From Trinickia caryophylli (GTDB lineage: Bacteria > Pseudomonadota > Gammaproteobacteria > Burkholderiales > Burkholderiaceae): a stretch of 64,000 bases of DNA. Each line of letters opens with the position of its first letter. Within the stretch, counting starts at the first letter, position 1. Below the pieces are notes generated by a model. That model saw only the letters and a list, made by a program, of their open reading frames with translations, was not told where the DNA came from and searched no databases. A program made the translations under genes and the position numbers. The stretch spans positions 2,046,001 through 2,110,000 of the forward strand of contig NZ_CP139971.1 of the NCBI RefSeq assembly GCF_034424545.1, given 5' to 3'. Positions 35,019 through 46,034 of the stretch are shown here, piece by piece.

Positions 35019-35998
35019 GTCGATGCCTCTAGCGTTTTACCGACCGCGCTCACGATGCGCGCAACGCTTGGCATGTATTGCGATTCGAGTCGAGAGAGCG
35101 GCACGACGACGTCGTAGCCGGTGACCCGCTCCACCGGGGCGAGCAGCGAATAGAGCCCGCGTTCGGCGAGAGTGGCGGCAATCTCTGCCCCGAGCCCGCA
35201 GGTGCGCGGCGCTTCGTGGACGATGACACAGCGCCCTGTCTTGGCTACGGACGCAACGATGGTTTCGATGTCGAGCGGCTTCAAGGTCGCGACGTCGATG
35301 ATCTCCGCGCTGACGCCATCGTCGGCGAGCACATCGGCGGCGGCTTCGACTTCCTGCAGCATGGCTCCCCAGCTCACGAGCGTCACGTCGGTACCCTCGC
35401 GCAGCGTGAAGCAGGTATCGAGCGGCAGCGCCTCGCCGGAATCCTCGAGCGGGCGTTTGAACAAGCGATACAGCCGGGTCGGCTCGAGAAAGATGACAGG
35501 ATCGGGGTCGCGGATGGCGGCGAGCAGCAGCCCGTAGGCGCGCTCGGGCGAAGACGGCATCACGACGCGCAGCCCGGGAATATGCGCGAAGAGTGCTTCA
35601 GGACTTTCCGAGTGATGTTCGGGGGCATGGATTCCCGCGCCGCACGGCGAGCGAACGACGAGCGGGCAGGTGAGCCGCGAACGCGTCCGGTGGCGCAGGC
35701 GCGCGGCATGATTCAACAAATGGTCGATGGCCGGGTAAATGAACCCCGTGAACTGGATCTCGGCCACCGGCAACAGGCCCATCGCCGCCATGCCCACAGA
35801 GGCGCCGGCAATGCCGGTCTCGGCGAGCGGCGTATCGATGACGCGCTGCGCGCCGAAGCGAGCCTGCAGACCGAGCGTGGCGCGGAATACGCCGCCATTC
35901 GCGCCGATGTCCTCGCCGAGCAGCACCACGCGTTCGTCGTGCTCGAGCTCATAGGCCAGCGCCAGGTTGACGGCTTCGACGAGATTGCGCTCAGTCAT
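35015..35998 (-). CDS. 2-oxoacid dehydrogenase E1 component, beta subunit
   Basis: 327 residues. The Transket_pyr domain has VVLLGEDIGANGGVFRAT and RVIDTPLAETGIAGASVGMA; the second domain has VERVTGYDVVVPLSRLE. AGIHAPEHHSESPEALFAHI and PGLRVVMPSSPERAYGLL are standard E1 beta segments near the TPP site at the alpha/beta interface. The ATG lies inside the end of the E1 alpha gene (overlap of 8 bases), and the stop overlaps the E2 start, so all three are one coupled unit. With E1 alpha it forms the alpha2beta2 TPP-dependent decarboxylase of a pyruvate- or branched-chain-type complex. Confidence 0.9.
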   Translation of the reverse strand: MTERNLVEAVNLALAYELEHDERVVLLGEDIGANGGVFRATLGLQARFGAQRVIDTPLAETGIAGASVGMAAMGLLPVAEIQFTGFIYPAIDHLLNHAARLRHRTRSRLTCPLVVRSPCGAGIHAPEHHSESPEALFAHIPGLRVVMPSSPERAYGLLLAAIRDPDPVIFLEPTRLYRLFKRPLEDSGEALPLDTCFTLREGTDVTLVSWGAMLQEVEAAADVLADDGVSAEIIDVATLKPLDIETIVASVAKTGRCVIVHEAPRTCGLGAEIAATLAERGLYSLLAPVERVTGYDVVVPLSRLESQYMPSVARIVSAVGKTLEAST

Positions 35999-37079
35999 GG
36001 CCGCTCTCCGCTTCGGGGGCGAACCTCGAGGCCGTTTCCCGCTGCGCCTCGAGCGAGGCGGGCAGCGTCGCGTAAAGATGGTCGAACATTGCCGCCGTAT
36101 GCGGCTGCGGCACCGACAGGTAATCCTGCACGGCCTGATCGACCGCATCGCGGCACTCCCCGCCGAGCGCTTCTTCCTGTGCCTTGTCCCACGCGCCGAG
36201 CCGCATCAGATATTTGCGCAGCCGTACGAGCGGCTCGTCGGCCCACGCGGCCGCCACCGCCTCGGGGTCGCGGTACCGCGTGGCGTCGTCGGCAGTCGTA
36301 TGGTCGCCGAGCCGGTAGCTGAGTGCCTCGATCAACGTGGGCCCCTCGCCGCGCCGTGCCCTGTCGAGCGCGCGGCGCGCGACGTGATGCACGGCGATGA
36401 CATCGTTGCCGTCCACCTGGAGCCCTTCGATGCCGGCCGCGAGCGCCTTTTGCGCAAGCGTGGCGGTAGCCGTCTGCCTGCCGCGCGGCATCGAGATCGC
36501 CCATTGATTGTTGTTGACGACGATGACGAGCGGCGCCTGCCAGACGCCGGCGAAGTTCATCGCTTCATAGAAGTCGCCCTTGGAGGTGCCGCCGTCGCCC
36601 ACGATCGTCACCGCGACGGACGGCTCGCCGCGCAGCTTGAGCGCATACGCCGCACCGACGGCATGGCAGACCTGCGTGCCGATCGGCACGCAGTTGGGAA
36701 AGTCGCGCCTCGGTCCCGCGAAGTCGCTGCCGCGTTCGTCGCCGCCCCAATAGAGCAGGCTTTCCACCATCGTGACGCCGCGCAGCAATTGCGCCGCATG
36801 GTCGCGATACGAGGGGAACAACACGTCGTCGGGCTGCATGGCGGCGGCGACCGCCACGCCGATGGCTTCCTGTCCGAGCGAGGACGCGAACGTACCGAGT
36901 TTGCCCGTGCGCTGCAACGCGACGGCCTTGGTATCGAATGCGCGCGTAAGCGCCATGGCGCGATAAAGTGCGATCAGGGTATCCGGTTCCAGCGCGAAAT
37001 CGGGTAACGGCTGGCTCGCGTTGCCTTCGGGATCGAGGTAACGCGTGTGGTCGATCTGAAAACTGGCGACCGTCGTCAT
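35991..37079 (-). CDS. 2-oxoacid dehydrogenase E1 component, alpha subunit
   Basis: 362 residues. The TPP/Mg motif runs from GDGGTSKGDFYEAMNFAG (161-178) to VVNNNQWAIS (188-197). Upstream are the substrate-side segments GKLGTFASSLGQEAIGVAVA and LFPSYRDHAAQLLRG, and the phosphorylation-loop counterpart SYRLGDHTTADDATRYRD. First gene of the E1alpha-E1beta-E2 operon, so the promoter should lie in the 180 bases to its right, between it and the palindrome that follows the penicillin-binding protein gene. Gram-positive-style heterotetrameric E1 alongside the usual homodimeric AceE of beta-proteobacteria implies a second complex, possibly for acetoin, pyruvate or branched-chain acids. Confidence 0.9.
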   Translation of the reverse strand: MTTVASFQIDHTRYLDPEGNASQPLPDFALEPDTLIALYRAMALTRAFDTKAVALQRTGKLGTFASSLGQEAIGVAVAAAMQPDDVLFPSYRDHAAQLLRGVTMVESLLYWGGDERGSDFAGPRRDFPNCVPIGTQVCHAVGAAYALKLRGEPSVAVTIVGDGGTSKGDFYEAMNFAGVWQAPLVIVVNNNQWAISMPRGRQTATATLAQKALAAGIEGLQVDGNDVIAVHHVARRALDRARRGEGPTLIEALSYRLGDHTTADDATRYRDPEAVAAAWADEPLVRLRKYLMRLGAWDKAQEEALGGECRDAVDQAVQDYLSVPQPHTAAMFDHLYATLPASLEAQRETASRFAPEAESGHD

Positions 37080-37215
37080 TTCGAGGTCCGGATTTTTTGT
37101 GCACGCATCTTCTCAGGTGCCCGCAAACCGGCACCGACGATGCTGCCGTCTCCTTCGGCGGCTCGTGGCCGTCCACTCAACGTTAGTACGTTTGCCCGCG
37201 AAAACAAGGACAAGG

Positions 37216-37249
37216 CGCAGGCAACGCGCGCCGGCGCGCGTTGCCTGCG
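37216..37249. terminator. 34-bp perfect palindrome, likely terminator of the penicillin-binding protein gene
   Basis: CGCAGGCAACGCGCGCC (37216-37232) is followed at once by its exact reverse complement (37233-37249), giving a 17-bp perfect dyad that can fold as a hairpin. It begins about 10 bases beyond the stop of the leftward gene ending at 37259. On that strand it is followed by CCTTGTCCTTGTTTTC, a weak T-rich stretch, so intrinsic termination is plausible. It also insulates the dehydrogenase operon promoter. Confidence 0.65.
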
Positions 37250-37258
37250 TAAGCGCTC

Positions 37259-38986
37259 CTAAACTTCGGGCGGCACGCCGAGCAGTTGCAGCGTGCCGCT
37301 GGCGATCGAGGAGAACACGGGTGCGGCCACCGCGCCGCCGTAATAGGAGCGGCCGGACGGCTCGTCGATCATCACGGCCACGACGATGCGCGGCGTGCCG
37401 ATGGGGGCGAGCCCGACGAAGAGCGCGCGGTACTTGCCTTTCACGTACGCGCCGCCGGCGTGCTTCCAGGCGGTGCCGGTCTTGCCGCCGATGCGGTACC
37501 CGTCGATGCGCGCACGGCGACCCGTGCCGCCTTCCTCGGCGGCGGCACCCAGCATTTCGCGTATCGCGGCCGCCGTGGCCGGCGTGGTCACGCGCCGCGC
37601 CTCAGGCGGTTCGCCGCTGCGCTGCGGCGAGCCGAGGGCGAGCAGCGACGCGGGCCGTATCGTGCCGTCACCGGCAAACGCCGTGTACGTCTGCGCGACC
37701 TGAAGCAGGGAAGCGGAGAGCCCGTAGCCATAGGACATCGTGGCCTGCTCGATCGGACGCCATCGCTGCCATGGCCGCAGCCTGCCGGCCGCCACGCCGG
37801 GAAACGGCAGGGCCGGAGGCTGCCCGATTCCGTACTCGCCGTATTTGCGCCAGATGCGTTCGGCGGGCATGTTCAAGCCTATCTTCGCGAGCGCCACGTT
37901 GCTCGACTTGGCCAGCGCATCGAATACCGTGATCGTGCCGTGGTTCGACGTGTCGTGGATCGTATTGGGGCCGATGGTGTAGTAGCCCGGGCCCGTTTCG
38001 ACCTTCGTTGCGGCGTTTACCACGCCGCTATCGATCGCCAGCGCGACGAGCAGCGGTTTGATCGTCGAGCCGGGCTCGAAGGTGTCGGTCAGCGCGCGGT
38101 TGCGCAATGCCTGCCCGCTGCGGCGGTGCGGCTGATTCGGATCGAAGCTCGGCGCGTTCGCGAGCGCGAGGATTTCGCCCGTATGTGCATCGAGCACGAC
38201 GGCGCTGCCCGCTTGTGCGCGGTGCTCGACGAGCGCCGCCTTCAATTGGCTATAGGCGAGTTGCTGGATACGGCGGTCGATGGTGAGGCGGATCGTTTCG
38301 CCGTTGCGGGGCGGCATGGTGCCGCCGAGCTCGGAAACGACGCGGCCGAGCCGGTCGCGGATCACCTCTCGCGTGCCCTGCTCGCCAGTCAGCGCGGCGT
38401 TCGCCGCGAGTTCGATGCCTTCCTGGCCTTCGTCGTCGATATCGGTAAAGCCGACGACATGGGCGATCGATTCGCCCTCTGGATAGAAGCGCTTCGATGC
38501 GGCCGCCTGCGAGATGCCCGGAATGCCGAGCCGGGCGATGCGCTGTGCCGTCGGACCATCCACATGGCGCTTGAGCAGCACGTAGGCGCGATCGGTGTCG
38601 AACCGCTGCGCCAGCTCCGCCGGCGCGAGCTGCAGGGCGGACGCGAGTTCGGCGAGTGCGGAGCGGCCCGCGCGATCGAGGCGCTTCGGCTCGGCCCAGA
38701 TTTCGTAGGTCGTCAGACTCACGGCGAGCAACGCGCCATGACGATCGACGATGGCACCGCGCATTGCATCGAGTTCCATCGTGACGCGATGGCGTTTTTC
38801 GCCCTGCGCCGCATGAAAATCATGCTCGATCACCTGGACCCAGAACGCGCGGCCGGCAAGTACGGCGAACGCGGCGCTCAGCGCGGCCACGACGACAGCC
38901 GAGCGCCAGCCCGGCAGGCGAGGTGTCAGTACACGGTTCCTTTCGAACGGAGCGAAAGCGGAGCGGGATTTCGGGTCGTGCGGCAT
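37259..38986 (-). CDS. FtsI/PBP3-like class B penicillin-binding protein
   Basis: 575 residues. A short cytoplasmic tail and one membrane anchor (about 30-50) precede the PBP dimerisation domain (from RGAIVDRHGALLAV) and the transpeptidase domain. Active-site motifs are Ser307-Lys310 (GSTIK), Ser361-Asn363 (SSN) and Lys502-Gly504 (GGKTGTA). Role: cross-linking of septal or lateral-wall peptidoglycan on the periplasmic side. It lies outside a dcw cluster (no mraW, ftsL or murE adjacent), so it is probably a second FtsI paralogue, as found in several Burkholderia. It appears monocistronic and ends at the 34-bp palindrome. Confidence 0.92.
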   Translation of the reverse strand: MPHDPKSRSAFAPFERNRVLTPRLPGWRSAVVVAALSAAFAVLAGRAFWVQVIEHDFHAAQGEKRHRVTMELDAMRGAIVDRHGALLAVSLTTYEIWAEPKRLDRAGRSALAELASALQLAPAELAQRFDTDRAYVLLKRHVDGPTAQRIARLGIPGISQAAASKRFYPEGESIAHVVGFTDIDDEGQEGIELAANAALTGEQGTREVIRDRLGRVVSELGGTMPPRNGETIRLTIDRRIQQLAYSQLKAALVEHRAQAGSAVVLDAHTGEILALANAPSFDPNQPHRRSGQALRNRALTDTFEPGSTIKPLLVALAIDSGVVNAATKVETGPGYYTIGPNTIHDTSNHGTITVFDALAKSSNVALAKIGLNMPAERIWRKYGEYGIGQPPALPFPGVAAGRLRPWQRWRPIEQATMSYGYGLSASLLQVAQTYTAFAGDGTIRPASLLALGSPQRSGEPPEARRVTTPATAAAIREMLGAAAEEGGTGRRARIDGYRIGGKTGTAWKHAGGAYVKGKYRALFVGLAPIGTPRIVVAVMIDEPSGRSYYGGAVAAPVFSSIASGTLQLLGVPPEV

Positions 38987-39289
38987 CGTCGCGTGAGGTC
39001 ACCTGAACGGAGCAAGCAAACGGCAAGCAAAAAAAGCCAATAGAAGGCAGTAAGGCCGGGCAATAAGAACGACCGGAGGCGCGCTACCCAAAGGCCGGCG
39101 GCCCGAGCGGCCACGTGCAGCAAGACATGCCTCGGGGCTGCTGCGCATTGTAATCAAAATGTAAAGAACGGGCGAGCCGATACATTCGGCTGCCGCGCGT
39201 GACCAGGCCGGCGAGAGCGCGAGGGGCGGAAGGAGGGGAGGAGTGAGGCGAGCGCTGCCGCACGAGGGGCGGCAGCCGGCGAGCGCGAC
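38987..39289. other. Intergenic region upstream of the penicillin-binding protein gene
   Basis: 303 bases between the PBP start and the chemoreceptor stop. It must hold the promoter of the leftward PBP gene. An AT-rich island around 39148-39166 (ATTGTAATCAAAATGTAAAG) is the only candidate core; a clear -35/-10 pair with standard spacing is not evident. No gene is seen. Confidence 0.4.
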
Positions 39290-40840
39290 TCAGGCGGGCA
39301 GGTTGAAGCCGGAGATGGCTTCGCGCAGAGCGGTGGCCTGGTCTTTGAGCGATTGCGCCGCGGCGGCGGCTTGTTCGACGAGCGCGGCGTTTTGCTGGGT
39401 CACCTTGTCCATTTCGCCGACAGCGCGGTTCACCTGCTCGATGCCGGCGCTTTGTTCGTGCGAGGCATGGCTGATTTCGCCGAGAATCTCGTTCACGCGC
39501 CGTACCGATTGCACGATCTCGCTCATGGTGGAGCCCGCATTCGTCACGAGCGCGGCACCTTGCTCGACGGTATGGGTCGACGCCTCGATCAATGCCTTGA
39601 TCTCCTTGGCGGCCGTGGCGGACCGTTGCGCCAGGCTGCGTACCTCGGATGCCACCACGGCGAAGCCGCGCCCCTGTTCGCCCGCGCGCGCAGCCTCGAC
39701 GGCGGCATTGAGCGCAAGGATATTGGTTTGGAAGGCGATGCCGTCGATCACGCCGATGATGTCGCCGATCTTTTGGGAGCTCGACGTGATTTCGTTCATC
39801 GTCTTGACGACATCGTCCACCACGCTGCTGCCGCGCGTAGCCACGTCGGCCGCTTGTTCGGCGAGCCGCGCGGCCTGAGTGGCGCTCTCGGCGTTGTGCT
39901 TCACGTTCGAGGTCATCTCGTCCATGCTCGACGCCGTCTGCACGAGAGCCGCGGCCTGCTGCTCGGTGCGCTGCGAGAGATCGATGTTGCCGGCGGCAAT
40001 CTCGCTCGCGCCGACGTTGATGTTCTCCGCACCGGCGCGAACGCGCGAGACCGCTTGCGTCAAGCCTTCCTGCATCCTCGCCAGCGCGTGGAGCAGGCTT
40101 CCCTGATCGTCTCGGCTCACGGCCATGCGCGTCGTCAGGTCGCCCTCGGCGATGCGGTGGGCGGCCGATATCGCCTTCTCGAGATCGCCGCCGAGGCCCC
40201 GGCGTACGCTGCGCAGCACGAGCACCATGGCCGCCGTGGAAAGCAGACCGAGCACGCCGGTAATCAGTGTCCAGCGCAGGATGGCGTCACGGAACGCGGC
40301 GTTGACGTCGTCCATGTACATGCCGGTGACGATGAAGTAGTCCCACGGCGCAAAGCGCAGCGAGTACGACGTCTTTTGCACCGGTTCTTCGCTGCCGGGT
40401 TTCGACCAGAGGTAGCTTGCGAAACCGCCGCCTTCCTGGCTGCCCGCCTTGACAATGTCGAGGAACAGATGAGTGCCGGCCGGGTCGGTGAAGCTCGACA
40501 TGTCCTTGCCGACGAGTTGCGGCTTGATCGGGTGCATCAGCATCACCGATTTCGAGTCGTTTACCGAGAAATAGCCGTCATGTCCGTAGCGCATGATCGA
40601 CAGCGCTTCGAGCGCTTTTTTGCGGGCCTCGTCCTCGCTCATGGCGTGCTGCTGAGAGAGGGCGTAGTAATGCTTGATGACGCTTTCGCCCTGCTGAACG
40701 ATCGCCTTGAGTTGCTCGCGGCGGTCCTGCAGCATGGACTCGCGGTATTGCCAAACGCCTGCTACGGCGATGAGGATCAGCCCGATCCAAAGCACGACCA
40801 CCATGGAGCCGAGCTTCTGGTTTAGGGTCATCTTGTTCAT
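39290..40840 (-). CDS. Methyl-accepting chemotaxis protein with single Cache domain
   Basis: 516 residues. The first membrane helix is at about 10-28; a periplasmic sCache_2-type sensor (about 35-185) has [19 protein letters not shown] and [20 protein letters not shown]; the second helix is at about 190-212, then HAMP (to about 260, with [13 protein letters not shown]) and the coiled-coil signalling domain. The hairpin tip is [20 protein letters not shown], followed by [20 protein letters not shown]. No C-terminal NWETF-type tether is present, so methylation would rely on other receptors. The ligand is unknown; sCache_2 receptors often sense small carboxylates. It is a single gene. Confidence 0.93.
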   Translation of the reverse strand: MNKMTLNQKLGSMVVVLWIGLILIAVAGVWQYRESMLQDRREQLKAIVQQGESVIKHYYALSQQHAMSEDEARKKALEALSIMRYGHDGYFSVNDSKSVMLMHPIKPQLVGKDMSSFTDPAGTHLFLDIVKAGSQEGGGFASYLWSKPGSEEPVQKTSYSLRFAPWDYFIVTGMYMDDVNAAFRDAILRWTLITGVLGLLSTAAMVLVLRSVRRGLGGDLEKAISAAHRIAEGDLTTRMAVSRDDQGSLLHALARMQEGLTQAVSRVRAGAENINVGASEIAAGNIDLSQRTEQQAAALVQTASSMDEMTSNVKHNAESATQAARLAEQAADVATRGSSVVDDVVKTMNEITSSSQKIGDIIGVIDGIAFQTNILALNAAVEAARAGEQGRGFAVVASEVRSLAQRSATAAKEIKALIEASTHTVEQGAALVTNAGSTMSEIVQSVRRVNEILGEISHASHEQSAGIEQVNRAVGEMDKVTQQNAALVEQAAAAAQSLKDQATALREAISGFNLPA

Positions 40841-41014
40841 TGCGTGCTCGCTTTTCCGGGAAGACAGATCGATCTGATAAAACGGCGGCCTTCGCGCCCA
40901 AAGAGCCTGCCTGACCGTTTTAACGACCGATCGAATCCACGGGCGCAGAGCGGGGAAACCCTGACCCCAAAACGCAATACGGTATGACGGATCCGCGCGC
41001 CTGAACCGGCCGGA

Positions 41015-41167
41015 TCAGACCGGATCTTTATCGGGCGGCCCCTCGGGGCGCTGCGGCTCGTCGTTGTGGTGCCCGGGCGGCGGGGGAACGATGGGTTCGC
41101 TCTCCGGGTCTCGTGCCGGATCGGTGAGCGGATCGGGCGTTGGTGCAGTGTGCATCCAGTAGCTCAT
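41015..41167 (-). CDS. Small Pro/Asp-rich hypothetical protein
   Basis: 50 residues starting MSYWMHTAPTPDPL, then a very Pro-, Asp- and Glu-rich body ending PQRPEGPPDKDPV. It has no hydrophobic core and looks intrinsically disordered and acidic. Similar short PEP-rich proteins are often annotated in Burkholderia, but I cannot name a family. The ribosome-binding site is weak, and the frame is open further upstream (to 41224). It is moderately likely to be real on codon composition; no function is offered. Confidence 0.4.
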   Translation of the reverse strand: MSYWMHTAPTPDPLTDPARDPESEPIVPPPPGHHNDEPQRPEGPPDKDPV

Positions 41168-41327
41168 GGGCGGCCCCGTGGGAAAAACAAGGACATTGAA
41201 AAAACGCGGCAAACGGTCGCGCACCGAATCTGTCGAGCGTCGAGCCGAGGCTCTTTTCTTTATACGCTATCGACGCGCGCGTTGCGCGCCGCTTTGCCGG
41301 ATCGCGCCGACGCGCATCTCTTCTTTT

Positions 41328-41918
41328 TCATGTCTCGCCGCGGAGATCGCCGGGCGTGTCGACGTCGGCCAGGATGCCGCGATCGGGCACTTCGATCTCC
41401 GTCAACTGCGCCGAGGCCAGCAGGGCGCGTGCGCCGACGTCGCCCCCGAGTGCGGCGAGCGTCTGCGCGTGCGCCGCGCCGAATCCGACGGGGTGCCCGC
41501 GGCGGCCTTCATGACGCGGCACTACGATGGAGGCGCCTTCGTCGAGCCGGCGCGCGACGGTTTCGATCGTTTCGGGCGCGATCCACGGCATGTCGGCGAG
41601 CGCGACGATCCAGCCCGGCGAATCGGCGCTCGCGCGCACGCCGGCGGCCAGGCTCGCACCCATGCCGCGCTCCGATTCGACCGAGAACAATACGTCGCAG
41701 CCCGCCTCCTCGAGCACTTGCGCGAGCAGGTCCGCGCCGGTACGCACGACGGCCACGACGCGCGGCACGCTCGTGAGCAGATGGCGGGCCGCGGCGCGGG
41801 CGACGGGTGTGCCGTCGGCGAGCGGGGCGAGCAACTTGTTCTGCAAGCCTTGCGGATCGAAGCGGGAGCCGCGGCCGGCCGCGAGCAGAATGCCCGTGGC
41901 GAGTGAGGCATAGGTCAT
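41328..41918 (-). CDS. mocA: MocA-like molybdenum cofactor cytidylyltransferase
   Basis: 196 residues of the MobA-like nucleotidyltransferase fold. The nucleotide motif is TGILLAAGRGSRFDPQG, followed by LLAPLADGTPV, the metal-binding VALADMPWI and the RRGHPVGFG loop. The start MTYASLATG was chosen as the closest ATG to the family N-terminus. Family knowledge: MocA-type enzymes attach CMP to the molybdenum cofactor to make MCD for xanthine-oxidase-family enzymes. It lies 66 bases downstream of the molybdopterin subunit gene on the same strand, which strongly supports this role as cofactor supplier for the PaoABC-like enzyme. Confidence 0.85.
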   Translation of the reverse strand: MTYASLATGILLAAGRGSRFDPQGLQNKLLAPLADGTPVARAAARHLLTSVPRVVAVVRTGADLLAQVLEEAGCDVLFSVESERGMGASLAAGVRASADSPGWIVALADMPWIAPETIETVARRLDEGASIVVPRHEGRRGHPVGFGAAHAQTLAALGGDVGARALLASAQLTEIEVPDRGILADVDTPGDLRGET

Positions 41919-41984
41919 GAGCAAAAGGAGAAGTGGCGCAAGCGTGCCGTCGATTGTGCGGTGCGAGGAGCGACACCGCAAGCG

Positions 41985-44203
41985 TCAGACCGTCGCCCGC
42001 GTCATCAACTTATCGAGCGTGATAGGCAGATCGCGTACGCGCACGCCTGTGGCGTGGTAGACCGCATTCGCCACCGCCGCGGCTACGCCGGTAATGCCGA
42101 TCTCGCCGATGCCGCGTGCGCCGAGCACGTTGAACTGATAATCCGGGACATCGAGCACGGTTATGTCGATCGTGCCGATATCCGCGTTCACCGGCACGTG
42201 ATATTCGGCAAGGTTGGCGTTCACGAAGCGCCCGTAGCGTGCGTCGAGCACGCTCTCTTCCTCGAGCGCGGCGCCGATGCCCCACACGATGCCCCCCATC
42301 AGCTGGCTTCGGCCGGTCTTCGCGTTGAGCAGACGGCCCACGTCGTAGACGGCGACCACGCGCGGCACGCGAACGACCGCAAGATCCGCATCGACGTGGG
42401 CCTCCACGAATACGGCGCCGAACGAATCGAATGCGAAGCGCTCATGTTCGCTGCCGCTGCGCGCCGTTGCGCTGGCCTCGATCGGGCGCGAGCCGGCGCG
42501 CGCGAGGATCGCAGCTGCGGGGTCGCGCTGCGTGGGACGCACGCGGCTCACCACCCAGCCGTCGACGACGGTCAATTCGTCGGCCGGCATGCCGTGCAGC
42601 GGCGAGCCCTCGTCGGCGCGCGCCAGCTCGATGAGTTTCGCGCGCGCGGCGCTGGCAGCTTCGTACACCGCCGGTGCGACGCTTGCGACCGATTGCGACC
42701 CGCCCGACACCGGCGCGTGCGGCAGCGTCGAATCGCCCAGAGCGAACCGCACGCGCTCGAGCGGGAAGCCCAGTGCATCGGCGGCTACCTGCGTCATGAC
42801 GGTGTAGGTGCCCGTGCCGATGTCCTGCGTTCCCGAGACAACGGTGGCCGTGCCGTCGGGCAGGATCTGCGCCATGGCCGATGCCTCGCTGCGGCGGGCG
42901 GGGTACGTGGCCGTGGCCATGCCGAGACCGACGAACGTGTTGCCCTCGCGCAGCGAACGCGGGGTGGGCGGGCGCCGGCTCCAGCCGAAATGGTCCGCTC
43001 CCACGCGATAGCATTCGCGCAACTGCTTGCTCGACCAAGGTTTGCCTTCCTGCCCCGAGACATCGGCATGGTTCTTCAGACGCAACTCGACCGGGTCCAT
43101 CTTCAGGGCATACGCGAGCTCGTCCATTGCCGATTCGAGCGCGAACGAGCCCGTGGCTTCTCCTGGGGCGCGCATGAACGTGGGTGTGCCGACGTTCAAC
43201 GACACGAGGCGATGTGTCGTGACCAGATTCGGCACCGCGTAGAGCATGCGCGTGACCACACCGCAGGTCTCGGTCCAGTCCTCCATCGTGGACGTGTTCG
43301 CATGCGTGTCGTGACGCAAGGCCGTGATCGTGCCGTCCGCTCGCGCGCCCACCGCGATGCGTTGCTCCGTGCGCGGGCGCCCTCCCACGGAGCCGAACAT
43401 CTGAGGGCGCGTGAGGGCGAGTCGCACGGGGCGTCCCACCTCGCGGGCGGCCATCGCGCATAGCACCACGTGCGACCAGACGGAGCCCTTGCAGCCGAAC
43501 CCGCCGCCGACGAAAGGCGATATCACGCGGACGTGTTCGGCCGGCATGCCGAGCAGCGTGGCCACCGCGCGCTGGGCGTTGCTCACACCCTGCGTGGTGT
43601 CGTACAGCGTGAGTTGCGGGCCGTCCCACAATGCCAGCACCGCGTGAGGCTCCATGGGATTGTGATGCTCCATCGGCGTGGTGTAGAGCCCATCCACGCG
43701 TAGGCGTGCCGCACGCATAGCCGCATCGAAGTCGCCGCGCTTCGTGTCGGCGGGCCCGCCGATCATCGAGGCGGGTGCGTGCGAACCCGCCTTGCCGCGA
43801 ACGAAATCGAGTGCGGGCGCGGCCTGCGTATAGGTCACGCGCAGCAGCTCGGCCGCATGCGTTGCGCGTTCGAGCGTATCGGCAACCACCACGGCGATCG
43901 GCTCGTTGTCGTAATGGACCTCGTCGTCCTGAAGCAGCGACAAGCGCCGCAAGGCGGGCGGTGCCACCTTCGCCTGGCCCTCTGCGGGCAAGCGTGGCGC
44001 ATTGCGCGAGGTCATGACGAAGAGCACGCCGGGTGCTGCCTCGGCGCGCGCTGCATCGATGGCGGCCACCCGGCCGCGCGGTATCGTGCTCGTGACGAGC
44101 ACCGCATGCGCGAGCTTGCCGGCTGGAAATTCGGCGGCGTATTGAGCCTGTCCCGTGACCTTGAGCACACCGTCGATGCGATCGAGCGGCTGACCGACTA
44201 TGT

Positions 44204-44207
<4 letters not shown>
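41985..44207 (-). CDS. paoC: Aldehyde oxidoreductase molybdenum-binding subunit (PaoC/YagR-like)
   Basis: 740 residues. The N-terminal Ald_Xan_dh_C domain (IVGQPLDRIDGVLKVTGQAQY) is followed by the molybdopterin-binding part with QGVSNAQRAVA, SPFVGGGFGCKGSVW, FMRAPGEATGSFALESA and SGTQDIGTGTYTVM. The catalytic glutamate is expected in GARGIGEIGITGV near the C-terminus. Length matches E. coli PaoC. The ATG overlaps the stop of the FAD subunit (ATGA). Role: site of aldehyde (aromatic or aliphatic) oxidation with MCD cofactor. With the Tat-bearing iron-sulfur subunit, the assembled enzyme should be periplasmic. No paoD (XdhC-like) gene is adjacent; a mocA-like gene follows instead. Confidence 0.9.
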
Positions 44208-45250
<1,043 letters not shown>

Positions 45251-45299
45251 CGGGGGTCCTTGCCAGAATCGTTGAGCGGGCGCCGGCGTGCCGGCGCAT

Positions 45300-46034
45300 T
45301 CAAGTGCCGCGGGTGCGGCGCTGGGCCGCCGCGACGGCGGCGACAATGTTCGGATAGGCACCGCACCGGCACAGATTGCCGCTCATGCGTTCGCGGATTT
45401 CGGCCGCACTCAGTTGGGGCGGGCGCCGCCGTACGTCGCCCGTGGCCACGCTGGCGGTACCCTCGGCGAACTCGTCGAGCAGCGCCGTGGCCGAGCACAA
45501 CTGCCCCGGCGTGCAATAGCCGCACTGAAACGCATCGTGCTCGATGAACGCCTGCTGAATCGGGCTCAGCGCATCGCCGTGGGCGAGGCCTTCGACGGTC
45601 GTGATCGACTCGCCTTCGTGCATGACGGCAAGCGTGAGGCAGGCGTTGATCCGGCGGCCATTCGCGAGCACCGTGCATGCGCCGCATTGGCCGCGATCGC
45701 AGCCCTTTTTGGTGCCGGCGAGACCTGCGTAGTCGCGCAGCGCGTCTAGCAGCGTCACGCGCGGCTCGAGTTGCAGCACATAGGGTCTGGCATTGATCGT
45801 GAGCTTGACGGGGCGCGAAGGCGCGGCGCGCACGGCGGGGGGAGCGCTGCGCAACGGCGCGGTGGTCTGGTTCATGGGGGATTCCTCGGCCCGCAGATGC
45901 GGCGTTGTTCCGAGCGCGACCGCCGCGGCCGATTGGAGGAATCGGCGGCGTGCAGGGGAAGCGGTATGCTGCGGTTCGATATCGGCTGCGGGTGCTCGAT
46001 CGCGCTCGCGCTCGGAAAAAGGCGGTTTCGACAT
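45300..46034 (-). CDS. paoA: Aldehyde oxidoreductase [2Fe-2S] subunit with Tat signal (PaoA-like)
   Basis: 244 residues from the ATG at 46034 (MSKPPFSE); GGAG lies eleven bases ahead. A twin-arginine signal is evident: SPARRRFLQSAAAVALG. The mature part has the plant-type ferredoxin cluster site GCDRGQCGACTVL, and the second cluster site in CGYCTPGQ and NLCRCGAY. Role: electron transfer between the molybdenum site and the FAD subunit; the Tat signal implies export of the folded, cofactor-loaded complex to the periplasm. First gene of the operon (paoA-paoB-paoC-mocA); 49 bases separate it from paoB. An earlier in-frame start at 46109 would only lengthen the n-region. Confidence 0.9.
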   Translation of the reverse strand: MSKPPFSERERDRAPAADIEPQHTASPARRRFLQSAAAVALGTTPHLRAEESPMNQTTAPLRSAPPAVRAAPSRPVKLTINARPYVLQLEPRVTLLDALRDYAGLAGTKKGCDRGQCGACTVLANGRRINACLTLAVMHEGESITTVEGLAHGDALSPIQQAFIEHDAFQCGYCTPGQLCSATALLDEFAEGTASVATGDVRRRPPQLSAAEIRERMSGNLCRCGAYPNIVAAVAAAQRRTRGT

